From Mixophyes australis (Eukaryota; Chordata; Amphibia; Anura; Limnodynastidae): a stretch of 64,000 bases of DNA. The translations under genes were made by a program, and so were the position numbers. The notes under the pieces are model-generated. The model saw nothing but the letters and a program-made list of their open reading frames with translations. It did not search any database and was not told the origin of the DNA. This document shows positions 47,099 to 59,375 of the stretch, piece by piece (the first letter of the stretch is position 1; every line of letters begins with the position of its first letter). Location of the stretch: the NCBI GenBank assembly GCA_036250195.1, contig JAVHZZ010000003.1, forward strand, positions 343,151,875-343,215,874, in the 5' to 3' direction.

Positions 47099-47592
47099 AT
47101 AGATGGTACATCTTAATGTCGTCCCTTATAATGGGTGAGGTCTGGTATCATCATTGTACTGTCCCTCTGGTTGACTTGTGTAGTAAACAGAATAACACAC
47201 CTACTGTAAATGATTACTAATATTAGATGACCTCTATGCATTTGGTAAATATTAATATCATATGAGAAATCTTATTTTGCTATGTGATTTGGTTTTTGTT
47301 TTGGTACTGTCTAGAACAAGTGCAAGACATGTATATATGTTGATGCCCAATATAAAATGATGGCATCCTCAGCTTTGCTGATACTCTTAGCACTAATCAT
47401 GTTACCTTCACAGAACAGTAACAAGGACCACAGATGTAGCATAATCCTGGAAGTGAGGGCAGGATCAGATGCCGGAGCGAATTAATATTTGGTCCAGCCT
47501 AGGAATTAACCACCTACACTATGTGTTGGAAGTAGATACACTTTAAGTCTGTAGGAATAAGAATTTATCTCATCATTTCTAAGTAGACATTG

Positions 47593-47949
47593 TGAGGACA
47601 GTGGCTTAGTGGTTAGCACTTCTGCCTCACAGCACTGGAGTCATGAGTTTGATTCCCGACCATGGCCTTATCTGTGTGGAGCTTATATGTTCTCCCTGTG
47701 TTTGCGTGGGTTTCCTCCGGGTGCTCCGGTTTTCTCCCACACTCCAAAAACATACTGGTAGGTTAATTGGCTGCAATCAAAATTGACCCTAGTCTCTCTC
47801 TCTCTGTCTGTCTGTGTGTGTGTGAGTGTGTGTCTATATTAGGGAATATAGACTGTAAGCTCCAATGGGGCAGGAACTGATGGGAGTGAGTTCTCTGTAC
47901 AGCGCTGCGGAATTAGTGGCGCTATATAAATAAATGATGATGATGATGT
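47593..47949 (+). mobile_element. V-SINE, plus-strand, well preserved
   Basis: The A-box-like block is TGGCTTAGTGG (47602-47612) and the B-box-like block GAGTTTGATTCC (47645-47656). Then come the V-SINE core ('gtttcctccgggtgctccgg'), 'taattggctgcaatcaaaat', CT/GT repeats, the L2-like tail 'ggcgctatataaataaatga' and GAT repeats. It is transcribed by RNA polymerase III in active families; activity here cannot be judged. Confidence 0.92.
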
Positions 47950-49108
47950 GTGTATCTGACCATAATTTAATTAATTCCAGTGAGTGTTGATTCCACAGTG
48001 CATCAGACTAATTTATAGTATTTCCTCATCTTTCTCTATCATGTTTTAGATGGTCATAAGCAGTAGTAAATGTACAGATAGGCAATGCTCTCGCATGTTT
48101 GGGTCCTTCCATTGGGAATCTTTCACTATTTCAACACCTGTCTCAACTTTAATTGGGAACAAATTCCTGTAAATTTAATTAATCTGGCCCTCAACATGAG
48201 CAATTGCTCTTTAACCTTTGGGTGTCTTGGGTTGATGACTTTAAAAAAAAATAGATATGTACAGCTGCAATCCCCGTGATTGTCATTGGAAGAGAAATAC
48301 TCATATTTCAATAGAAAACTCAGATATACAACAAATATATATTTATTTTTTCTTTAAATCATATCCCTGCCTAAATGACAAGACGTTATAACTAATACAT
48401 TATGCAGATGCTGGATACCAGTCTGTAAGTACAAAAACACATTCCTAGTATATCTGTGGATACAAAAAAATAATGAACTGATTATACATTTACAACAAAC
48501 GGTTGTAACATCTAACCTACATATAGCACAAGAGTAATCTCATTTTTCTAATTGCCAATTTCATTGTACGTATTTATTGCAGCAATTGCCAAATCAGAAT
48601 ACAGAGCTTATACATCTCAGGGACATTGTAACAATTCATCCACCTTTACATATAATAAAATCGAGCAATCGGAAAACAAGAGGATTGAATTAGACAGCTG
48701 CTGCAATATTTTACCTGCTTTTATTTGATCAATAAGGGAAAAAGACAATAACTTAGTAGCCTTGGTATTCTGACATTGATTGTTCCAATAGGCATCAACA
48801 GGGAGAACATTCTTTTCAGACACATCTTTGAAACGCGTGAGTTAAATATGGAATAATGTACCCACTTTTGTTAAAAGAAAACATAAAAAAATAAAAGCAT
48901 ATGGCAGCAGGCTAAATTGTTACATGATTACTTATAATACACAATTTTCAATTTGAAACAAAGCAGACTGTTTGTATAAGGCGATCCTCATATCCAGGAG
49001 AGTTTTATCGTTACTTACAGTTATTCATTCCACCTTTGACTGCTTACAGAATGAGTCATGTGACACAAATGAAATCACTACTCTCCAAATTTAAGTTATA
49101 AATTACAA
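47950..49108. other. Unassigned DNA, no gene seen
   Basis: Short frames without motifs at 48085-48311 and 48617-48823. No repeats recognised. Confidence 0.45.
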
Positions 49109-49464
49109 GAGCATCATCATCATCAGTTATTTATATAGCGCCACTAATTCCGCAGTGCTGTACAGAGAACTCACTCACATCAGTCCCGGCCCCATTGGAG
49201 CTTACAGTCTGAATTCCCTAACATACACACAGACACAGACAGAGACAGAGAGAGAGAGACACTAGGGTCAATTTAGATAGCAGCCAATTAACCTACCAGT
49301 ATGTTTTTGGAGTGTGGGAGGAAAGCAGAGCACCCGGAGGAAACCCACGCAAACACAGGGAGAGCATACAAACTCCACACAGATAAGGCCATGGTCGGGA
49401 ATCGAACTCATGACCCCAGTGCTGTGAGGCAGAAGTGCTAACCACTTAGCCACCGTGCTGCCCT
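49109..49464 (-). mobile_element. V-SINE, full-length type
   Basis: ATC tail, 'tatttatatagcgccactaa', tail, core and the tRNA-like head ending 'ccaccgtgctgccc' at about 49463. The minus-strand frame at 49268-49549 reads through the core (residues FVCSPCVCVGFLRVL). Near-identical peptides are read from 32527-32718 and 53988-54182 because they are the same SINE, not a gene family. Confidence 0.92.
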
Positions 49465-50405
49465 GTACAGTGTCACCATACCACAATATAATGTATCTCG
49501 ATATTGGCCCGGGACAGCGATAGAAGTGTTGATCTTTTTTAGCATACATACAAAAGTTATGTTTTATAAAATACAGTGGTATGGATCAATATATCTTTTA
49601 CTCATTGCTAATCATAAGTGGCATATTGTGTGTGGTATAACAGAACTTGCACAGTATGTACCTATTCAATTCAATAATAGTGGTAGATTTCTTTTTATGA
49701 TGTAAGTATCTTATTTTTTTTATTTGGCTTTAGCTAATAAAGGGTTTGATAGGTGCTGAGCAGCTGTGGTGGCAGAATGTCTATTTATTTATTGATGAAA
49801 TTCTCTAGAGGTAATTGTGTCTAGAAAAGAGAGACATCTCTGCTGCACTAGGCTGGCTGGGAAGGCAAAAACAAACGCGTGTGTGATATGTTTGTCAGTA
49901 AACATTTGGGAATTAAGATATTCCTCTCGACTGCTGGTACATTATCTTTATAAAGTACGTACAGTGCTGCTGTATTGCTTTGCTTTTTTATTTTTTTATT
50001 TTTTTAAATCAAAATGGAAAAAAAAATCAATTGAAGACCTTTAATAGAGGAAATTTGAAATGCATGGACAGACTTAGAGTTGGCGGAGAGCATGTCGAAG
50101 CTCAACTCTAAATTGCAGTGTAAAAATAAAGCTGTCCGTTAATTGTATGCAAAAACAGGCGGCATTGTCCCTGCATGCAAAAAGAAATGCATTTGCACCT
50201 CTTGCATTACAAAATGGTTTATCCAGGAGCAGATTTGCTACTATTTGTTTGCTCTAGTGTTCTCCAGCTGCCTGTTTTATTCTGTTTCGCTCCACCTCTA
50301 TCATTGACAGTGTAATGTGTGTAAAATGTATGAATTTAAACAATAATGTTTGTATGTACTAATCACCTGTTCTGGGTTATAACTACAACAACAAGTTTAG
50401 TGTAG
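49465..50405. other. Unassigned DNA, no gene seen
   Basis: T- and A-rich runs near 49985-50030; nothing recognised. Confidence 0.45.
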
Positions 50406-50413
50406 ATATTACT

Positions 50414-50764
50414 CATACTTGCCTACTTACAAACAGTGCAGTCGGCGTGACTAGAATAACCAAAATAACGCGATTTGCGGCGAATCGCATCAATTTGGCC
50501 CTGCCCCCAGGACAAACTGTCATTTCCGTTGCGGGGGCGGGGCCAAAATGACACGATTTACCGCGCCCTGCCCCTCCCACCCTCGCAACGGAAATGAAAG
50601 TTTGTCCTGGGGGCAGGGCCAAAGTGACGCGATTCGCTGCAAATCACGTTATTTTGGCCAGGGAATTGCAGAATGTGGGAGACTTGCCTGCTCTCCCGGG
50701 AGTCCGGGAGTCAGACACAGATTTCTGGAGTGTTCCAGACGTTCCGGGAGAGTTGGCAAGTATG
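50414..50764. mobile_element. Non-autonomous hAT-like element, CATACTTGCC family, copy 4
   Basis: The ends CATACTTGCC and GGCAAGTATG are perfect inverted repeats. The flanks are exact copies of ATATTACT at 50406-50413 and 50765-50772. The interior is a long foldback: 'ggccctgcccccaggacaaa' near 50496 is mirrored by 'tttgtcctgggggcagggcc' near 50600. The subterminal 'gggagtccgggag' block is at 50698. At 351 bp it is the longest well-bounded copy. Frames on both strands (50413-50622, 50548-50892) translate the foldback. Confidence 0.9.
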
Positions 50765-50772
50765 ATATTACT

Positions 50773-52309
50773 ACAACAGTTAATATTAACAATACAACAG
50801 GCAGTATTGCAAAGGTGAGAACTTCCGGTGATTCAAACTTCCATCTTTGCTGTTTAGACCCTCTGAATGTCTATTCTTCACTTTGCTTGTAAATGACATA
50901 TTTTGGGAATTTGCAGTCTAGAAATAGATCTGAGATGATGGCAGAGTCCATTCATTCTGTTCTGTGGTGGGTTGGTGTAGAAGCTCGGGTGGCATGAAAA
51001 TGATCCCAGGCGAATTGGCATCCAAACATGTAAAGCCAAATTCTGCTATAGAAATGTGTGAAGTTTCGTGCTCAAATGTTGAATGAGGAGAATATTCCAT
51101 GGAAGTGTTTTGAAAATATCACTCATCTTTAGTTAGTAGATACGCCTGCGTTTCTGGAGCAAAAGACAGATCTGAGTGGCATGTGGTGGAATTTTGGAGC
51201 AAGTGAAGGACATGTGGGTTCATTTTGGGTTGCCAATGTTATTTTTTTATTGGCTATTTTATTTTTTATTGCTTGTAATACAGGGTAATGTACGGTCCTT
51301 TTGGAGGTTGGAGGGTCGCACTTGTTGTCATTGAAGTGTATAGAGTTGCCCATTACTGTTCTAAGTTGTACTAGAAAAAGTTTGATGTATAAACTTAGTT
51401 TCACATCAAGATGAATTTGACATCATGCTTGTATCACATCGATTTAACTACATCACTACTCAGTGCTGTAAGAGCTCCTGCTTCTTCCACAATCTAATTT
51501 TCAGTCTGTGCCCTCTTTTTTTTACCTTTATTCTCCTTCATATATCATTACACTGCCCTTGCAACATCGCAGGCACACAACTAGACAGGTCACTCTACCG
51601 CCCATAAGGTCAGCTCACTCATCTCCTGAAATACTATTTGCTGCTTTGAATATTCCAATGATCTCATTGGCTACATGATGTTCTATTCTTCCTATTTCTA
51701 AGCAAGGTAAACACGGACAAACCGGAGGTGAAGAATGATTGCAAAAAGGTGATCCTTCAAAACTATAGCAAGAGGTTGTTATAGGCAAGACCATAATTTC
51801 TACACAGTTACACGTGAAACCATTTTCATGAATTAAATATTACATTAATTATATCACAGGAAAATTATCACTTCTTGTTCTAATTTGTCCAGGCTTCATT
51901 TAAAAGTTTTTGTCTGTTTTTGTCATCCATGAAATTGGTAATCAAAAGCTAATTTATACATTACTAATTCACATTTTACTATAGAAGCTACAAATGTTTT
52001 TTGTCTGCTCATGCGCTAATATACTTTAATAAATGTAATCAAAATGAGTGAAATATACACTAATAGGTCGTAATATAGTGCACAAATTAGAGGTCAAATA
52101 TGTAGACTTCGATCATTGTTGAGATGTGCTTCTAAATTGGGAATCAGGTGGAAAAACCTAAAATATCATTATTTCTCTGATTTTTATATTAGCAGTGCAA
52201 GTACTTTATTTAAACACCATCAATTATGAAGTGCGGAAAAATTTTTATTTTTTAATGTAGTACGTAGACATGCTTGAATTCTTTTTTAACTGTTTATTAA
52301 CTTGTCTGT
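50773..52309. other. Unassigned DNA, no gene seen
   Basis: Several short frames (60-91 codons), none with a motif. Confidence 0.45.
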
Positions 52310-52478
52310 GGTTTGAAAACTTGTGCTAAAATATCTACGGTTTGAAAACTTGTGCTAAAATATCTACGGTTTGAAAACTTGTGATAAAATATCTACGGTT
52401 TGAAAACTTGTGATAAAATATCTACGGTTTGAAAACTTGTGATAAAATATCTACGGTTTGAAAACTTGTGATAAAAGA
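52310..52478. repeat. 29-bp minisatellite, about 5.8 copies
   Basis: The word 'ggtttgaaaacttgtg' starts at 52310, 52339, 52368, 52397, 52426 and 52455, exactly 29 bp apart. The first two units read GTGCTAAAA and the later ones GTGATAAAA, so the array expanded after that substitution. There are no spacers, so it is not a CRISPR array. Confidence 0.95.
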
Positions 52479-52869
52479 ACTAATGAATTTGAGCTGTGTT
52501 CTAGCTAGTTTCAAACATGTTGAAGACTGTTTGAGCCTAAGTGACCACATTGTATAGTATATTTAATGATTTTTCAGGCAAACTCGAACTCAGTAACGTT
52601 TGAAGTTTAATGAAAAAATAGTTTGAAAATTATATAAAATAAAGCCACTTACGCTCAGCAGGCAACATTTTCATGTATTTTGTTTTAACTGCATGCTTCA
52701 GACTTAAGCTTTGAACAGCACACCCTTATCAAATAGTAGATTGTGTGTTACACGTAGCTCCCGAGCGCTGCTGTATTTGTATATACAACTATTGGTACTA
52801 ACTCCTACCACATCCATTAGCTGACTTATTATACATAGCTCAGTCTATGGTAGTCATATTACAAAACAG

Positions 52870-53155
52870 AATGGGCCTAAGTTTTCTCCTGGACAAAACC
52901 ATGTCACAATGCAAGGTGTGCAAATTAGTTATTATTTTTACATAAGATAAATAATACTGGCTGTTTTTTTCATGTAGCACACAAATACTTGATGGCTTTA
53001 TTTTTACATAGACATTAAAAGTTGATCTAGGACATGCCCTGCCCCAATTATAAATCTGTCCCCGCATTTTAAATTTCTCTCCCCCTCCAAAGCAACATGA
53101 TATTTCCAAGGTACAAAGTTACTCATTTTTTTTGCTTAATAAATCAGAACCAATG
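52870..53155. mobile_element. Foldback MITE, GGACCTGATTTATTAAGG family, copy 2 (degraded)
   Basis: This shares with 7018-7338, in the same orientation, 'ggacaaaaccatgt', 'ggctgttttttcatgtagca'-like words, 'gttgatctaggacatgccct' and the end 'cttaataaatcagaacc'. The left end is lost or mutated. Confidence 0.75.
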
Positions 53156-53892
53156 TATTCCTAGTCTCCTGCACAATTCAATTCCTCTTCAGTTAAATAA
53201 TTTTTCTTTTGCTCTACTTTTCCTCCTTTACCTGTTTATTGTAAGATTTCCTCACTTTAGCTATGGCCAAATGAACTGATTTTTCAAATTCCCTTTTGAG
53301 TGGTCACGAAAAATTCTCCCCACCTTTAAGCCTCTAGACATAGGCCTACTGTGCCTAATGCTAGATTAAGGTCTTTCTTTGATGCTAAAGGTGGAATAGA
53401 GGAAGGTGCTTTCATAATAACTGAGAGTTTAGTTAGTCCACATAACCTCTCTGCCACTTTTCTTCTAAGTTGAATTTCAAGATTTGAAAATCAGACCAAG
53501 ATTGAACAATTGATTCTCAATATAGATGCGTTCTTGGAAGAATACTTTTCTAATGGACAACCTACACTATTACTTGAAACCAAGAGCTAACACTCCTTGC
53601 TCTGAATTACGGAGTCCATCCATAACTCTTTAATGGAAGTTGTTCCATAGAACTCTTTTGAGAGCCATGGACAGCCCTGCAGTGCACTGGTTTTTCCTGC
53701 ATGGTCACTGCATAGAAAATGTGCATAATTTCAAACTAGATGACTATTACCTTCAGTAAAATTTGGATAACGTAACATTAGGGTACCCTATTTCCTGTTT
53801 ATGAAAAACTCAACTATAGGTGGCTATGTGCTTTTAGACTGTTCTTTCTTGATTTTCAATCTTAGAGGATACATTGACCAACATTAACTGTT
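53156..53892. other. Unassigned DNA, no gene seen
   Basis: No motif or repeat recognised. Confidence 0.45.
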
Positions 53893-54216
53893 ATCATCAT
53901 CATCATCACTATTTATTTATATAGCGCCACTAATTCCGCAGTGCTGTACAGAGAACTCATTCACATCAGTTCCTGCCCCATTGGAGCTTACAGTCTAAAT
54001 TCTCTAACAAACACACACAGACAGAGAGAGAGACTAGGGTCAATTTGATAGCAGCCAATTAACCTACTAGTGTGTTTTTGGAATGTAGGAGGAAACCGGA
54101 GCACCCGGAGGAAACCCACGCAAACACGGGGAGAACATACAAACTCCACACAGATAAGGCCATGGTCGGGAATTGAACTCATGACCCCAGTGCTGTGAGG
54201 CAGAAGTGCTAATCAC
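53893..54216 (-). mobile_element. V-SINE, 5'-truncated in the tRNA-like head
   Basis: ATC tail, 'tatttatatagcgccactaa', tail and core are present. The sequence leaves the SINE consensus after 'agaagtgctaatcacc' at 54216, so the extreme 5' end of the head is missing. Confidence 0.9.
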
Positions 54217-55144
54217 CTTCTGTTCCTGCACATTTAGCATCAGAGTATGACAAACAGAGAATGACAAACGGCAGAGTAAATACTTCTCTTTGTCATTCAT
54301 TTGGTGCAATTCCACCTCTGGTTTTTACCACTTAAATGCCAAAAATAGTAACTTTAAAACCTTTCAGCATAATTCAGTTGGGAATCTCAATGACTGACTA
54401 ACCCAAGAAAACAGCTCGGCTGATGCTGTAATTCTTTTCCTGCCAACTCTTATGCCAAGTGTCAAGTTAATTTATCAATCAACTTCCTTTTTCCCTTTCA
54501 CAAATATGTTGATATAACCCGCTAAAGATTTACATTAGTTAGAAAACTCTCAGAATAGAATGCATAATGAATGCTGTTTATAGACGGCAGATTGATGGAT
54601 CTCAACGATCTGGCTACTAGCCACTATTAAAAGACTTATGGTATTCTTATGCAGCAGATTAATTAATTAATTAACCGTGTACCCTTTCCAAAAGCAACTG
54701 ACACTGCTGCTGTCATACACAGCCTAGTCATACACTGCTCACTATCTCTAATGCGAAATGACATTAAAATGTTTGTCCTGCCTTCTAAAGACCAAATGTT
54801 AACTAAAAGCAATAACAATATTAGACATTTGGAAAGGATACAACTTTATTAGAAGTGGCAGCAAACAAAATGAACACAGATTTAAGATATTGTTCTAGTA
54901 ATGCCATGATGAAAATCTCTTTTTGTCTTTTTCTGTGCGTTTAATGTATTTTGCAGAATTCACGTTGCACAGCCCTGGGAAATATTATATAATACTATAT
55001 GTGTTCCAATTACGGAGTTTTTTAGTTTGTAAGGTCTCATGAAGGACTTTCTATACTTGTAGACATGTACTTGTATTTAGTGTCAGTGCTGCGTAAAATC
55101 CTGGCAATTTATAAATACTGAATGACAATACTATTACTGCTGCT
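54217..55144. other. Unassigned DNA, no gene seen
   Basis: A (TTAA)4 tract at about 54658-54675; otherwise nothing recognised. Confidence 0.45.
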
Positions 55145-55154
55145 AATAATAATA

Positions 55155-55193
<39 letters not shown>
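55145..55193. repeat. (TAA)n microsatellite
   Basis: About 15 TAA units, one interrupted. Confidence 0.95.
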
Positions 55194-55576
55194 CAAGTGA
55201 GTCAATTCAAGCATACAATGCCTACCAATAATTTAAACCAATATAATGTGCAGTATAAGTTGTTGTAAAAGTCTTCAGCCTCACATTAATGAGAATTAAA
55301 ACCTGCACCTGGCAGTATGCGATTGAGGGAGTATTAATTGGAAGTGCTGGGAGTAGTTGCATAAATCACTTCTTAAATTAAGATGTATCTCTCCTGTAGT
55401 GGAAAGTTTCATTTTTCACTATATGCTACCGTAGATTAAGTATTTGTGGGCTATGCAGATTATTAAAAGTGTTATGCTCACTTAGTTAAAGAAAAACTAA
55501 GCCCAAAAGTAATAGAAAAGGAAACTAAAATACTGTGTATAAACAGCATTCTTAAAACTAAAAATCCAGCATTAGA

Positions 55577-56235
<659 letters not shown>

Positions 56236-57148
56236 CACTAAAATTAATCATGGTTATATTCTTTTTTAAGTGCCATTTAAAATAATAATCTGGTTAAGAA
56301 TATGCTGCTGTGAGTTGCAGTATTTTTCTATATATTGCTACCATTAAAATTTGTGGCCGGGGTTTCAGAGACTACGCTTCCTTGCTATCCTTCATGCAAA
56401 TAATTGCCGGGAAATGCTTTGTGCATAGAGATTTATTGCTTAATTATTTCACACAATAATAAAGTGAACTCAGAATAGACTTCTGCAGTATATTTTATCT
56501 CTAGGTGTCCTTTTGTTTATGGTCCTAGATTATAAAGCCATTTTTTTTTTAGAAAATAAATATTATCTTCTTGTATTGTGCTAGGAAAATATATTATAGA
56601 AGGTTTCACACCTTTGTAAAATATTACAGCATCAACATCATGTATCTTCCTGAATTTAGCAAAATGCCCATTTTTTTTTATATATATATATTGATAGCTA
56701 AGACCAGGTTAATACAAAATAAATTGCAAACAATTACCTAACATAAAGATTATTTGTCACTAAATATTGCTTAACTTTGTGTAACCATTTGGCAATTACC
56801 ACATCTGTCCGTCATTCTATCCACTGCATCCTCTGTTTTTCTAATTTATACTGCCAGTGGCACCATAGACAATGCACTGTGTCATTTCCATTTTATTTAG
56901 TTCACTTTGTTGAGTGTTTTGCTGATTGACAGTCCCAGTTATATTACCAGTGGAGCTGCAACTGTTATTCAGTGTATGTTGTGGAGAAATTCATTTATAG
57001 GTTATATCTGGCAAGCAGGGTCAACAAGTACACATAGGACAAGACATACAGAAAAGGACAACTACTGTAATTATAAAACACTTACAGCAAGTTAAGTTGT
57101 AGTGCAAATTTTTACTTATAATACTCATATTAGCTAGATAATTACTAT
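56236..57148. other. Unassigned DNA, no gene seen
   Basis: AT-rich; short frames only. Confidence 0.45.
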
Positions 57149-57420
57149 GGACCTGATTTATTAAGGAAAGTTAAGCAAAAGTAAGTAAAGCAAAACCATG
57201 TTGCATTGGAGGGGGAGGTACATTTAAAATGTGATGGCAGATTTATAGTTGGGGTAGATCATGTCCTAGATCAACTTTAAATGTCAGTGTGCAAATAAGC
57301 TATCAAGTATTTGAGTGCTACATGAAAAGACAGTATTTCCCTTATGTGCAAAATAATAAACTAATTCGCTCCCCTTGCATTGCAACATGGTTTTGTCCAG
57401 AAAACTTACAGAATCAGGCC

Positions 57421-57421
<1 letters not shown>
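57149..57421. mobile_element. Foldback MITE, GGACCTGATTTATTAAGG family, copy 3 (inverted)
   Basis: The left end GGACCTGATTTATTAAGG and right end CAGAATCAGGCCC bound the element. The interior matches the reverse complement of 7018-7338 ('agatcatgtcctagatcaac', 'acatggttttgtcc'). It abuts a (TTA)n microsatellite at 57421-57458. Confidence 0.8.
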
Positions 57422-57457
<36 letters not shown>

Positions 57458-57471
57458 GTAAAGCAGACATT

Positions 57472-57690
57472 GCGCCTGATTCATTATTGATCTTATCTTG
57501 TGCAAAAGTTAAGATGTTTATTTTAAGAAGAAACAGGGAGATAAGAGTGAAGTTAAGATGGATTTTCATCTTAACTGAAGAAATTATTCACTTAAGCAGT
57601 GGATTTTGCTTCTTATCTCCCTTTTCTGGGCATGCACAGAGTGGATTTGTTTAAGATAAGCAAAAACGGCAGATAAGATCACTAATTAAT
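57472..57690. mobile_element. Foldback MITE, GCCTGATTCATTA type
   Basis: 'gcctgattcattattgatct' at the left is loosely mirrored by 'agataagatcactaattaat' at the right. The interior has mirrored 'gttaagatg' / 'catcttaac' and 'gggagataag' / 'cttatctccc'. It is about 220 bp. Target duplication is unclear. Confidence 0.6.
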
Positions 57691-58084
57691 CAACCATTTT
57701 AGCTTGGCCCTCAAGTGTTAATGTGACATTGTTCTGGGACACCAAAAGAGGTGGTTCTCAATACTACATACTTGAAAACAGGGAGCCTAAACACATGTTC
57801 TAAGACCCCATTTTGTTTCCCAACTAATAAGTTGCGCACCTATGGTTTATATAATGCATCAGGTGTGTCGCTGAACGAGAATGTTCACTAACTTGAAATT
57901 CTATCTTTGAATATGTGTGACACGTTGTGTTGTATGCAGAAGAAACAAGTTTTGTGTTCAACAAACAGCACAATCTGGACCTTCAAGAATTTCAGAGAAC
58001 TCGCTAGAACCATAGCCATAAAACTAACCAGGCCAAACTTAGTATACACATATTTAAATACTTTAGTCCCCACCAGTGTCCGGT
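57691..58084. other. Unassigned DNA
   Basis: Overlapping 89-codon frames on both strands (57888-58176) have no motif. Confidence 0.4.
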
Positions 58085-58225
58085 GTGGGGTGTATACGGT
58101 GGTATACCAGACCGCCACTTCTCCTACTGCCTTCATTTCAAAACTATCAAATTCCATTTGTTTATATTCCCAATAGATTCTTTATACTGCTACTTCTTTA
58201 TTTGCACTTCAACCACTGCTCCTCA
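58085..58225 (+). repeat. Unclassified dispersed repeat, copy 2
   Basis: Matches 31215-31390 in the same orientation over about 140 bp ('gggtgtatacggtggtatac', 'gccacttctcctactgcctt'). Confidence 0.6.
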
Positions 58226-58782
58226 CTGCAGCTAAGACCTTAGATTAGTAGTATATTAAGGATGGTTTGTGCATGCATGTGTTGTACACCTGTGAAGTGT
58301 TATCATATTGCAGGAAACAAGAGCATACATCTGAAAACAAAAACTATACAGATGCTATGTTCCTTTGTTTTTTATATCAGTTATAAAACGCATAAACATT
58401 TCATAACAAAGTAAGAATTTTATTTTAATCTTTAACTGAAGTTCCCTTAGGTGTCACAGAAGGTGTGGTGTTATGGATGTTCTTTATTACATTTGAATAG
58501 AACATTTCAGATCTGTTGGTAAGAGTGCCTGGTATATTATAAGTTACACCTTTTTACAATTACAGCAAAATTAGGTTATTGCACCTTAGCTTAAATGTGA
58601 AAGTTGCCTACTGTGTTACATTTCTCACTGTATATGAAGTGTTTCTGAAATTAAGTACAGTTCAACAAGTCTCAAACACTTTTAAAAATGCTTTCCTAGA
58701 CTATTTCAGGTTGGTGTTTAAATGTTTAATTATTACGCTGACATTTAAGTGGAAATAAGGGGATTGCTGTTGGTATTAGTTA

Positions 58783-58783
<1 letters not shown>

Positions 58784-58825
<42 letters not shown>
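58784..58825. repeat. (TAA)n microsatellite
   Basis: About 13 TAA units followed by a short AT run. Confidence 0.95.
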
Positions 58826-58827
<2 letters not shown>

Positions 58828-59199
58828 TATATATATATTTTTGTAACCCCTCATCTTCCACCATTTAATACCATTTGCCAACCTCCCATTCTACCTTCCA
58901 GGTCAACTGTGTAGAAAGGGTTGTCCACCTTGGAACAAAAACGTATGTACAATATGTACTGCTGATGAGCAGTACATAGTAAATCGGTATGACTCACTTC
59001 AACACTTCTCCTCAGTGCAATTAAACGCCTCCTGTCTTCACACCTGGCATCTGTGTTCTCAGAGCACCTCTTTATTAGGAGACAAACACAGCGCTAGTAC
59101 AGATGCCCCTCTCCCCTGAAAATGTGTTTGATTGCTGTGCAGGCTTCTGCAAAACGCTGTACACTGATAACATCATCGCTGGGAGTGCAGAGAGGCACC
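58826..59199. other. Unassigned DNA with one perfect hairpin
   Basis: At 58954-58977 arms ATGTACTGCT and AGCAGTACAT enclose a GATG loop. No gene is seen. Confidence 0.5.
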
Positions 59200-59375
59200 A
59201 TTGTGTGAACGAATCACAGCGGCCGGGCAGCACACTCTCCTTGCCTGTCTCTGCCTAACGGACCTGCACATAGTGTGCAGCCGTAGGCAGCCTTAGCTGT
59301 CAAAAAGGGGGGAGGGACTAAATTGCCACCCCCCTAAATCGCCCCCGGTAAAATTATTTTCTAGATCCGCCCTTG
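59200..59375. mobile_element. Partial copy of the CAGGGGCGGATCTAG hAT-like family
   Basis: 'ggccgggcagcacactctcc', 'cggacctgcacatagtgtgc' and 'tctagatccgccct' match the 14132-14435 element, as its reverse-complemented left half. Only one arm of the palindrome is present. Confidence 0.7.

Noticed and set aside
47602..47656. tRNA-like A and B boxes
   Set aside because: They are the tRNA-derived head of a V-SINE. No cloverleaf with an acceptor stem could be drawn, and the body continues into the SINE core.
49268..49549. Recurring predicted peptide with FVCSP-VCVGFLRVL, also at 32527 and 53988
   Set aside because: These are translations of the V-SINE core in different insertions, not a gene family.
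52310..52478. Regular 29-bp direct repeats, CRISPR-like in length
   Set aside because: There are no spacers between units, and the host context is a vertebrate nuclear genome.
58954..58977. Hairpin with CTGATGAG resembling a hammerhead ribozyme core
   Set aside because: The GAAA element and the third stem of a hammerhead are absent; the CTGATGAG is just the loop of a perfect palindrome.
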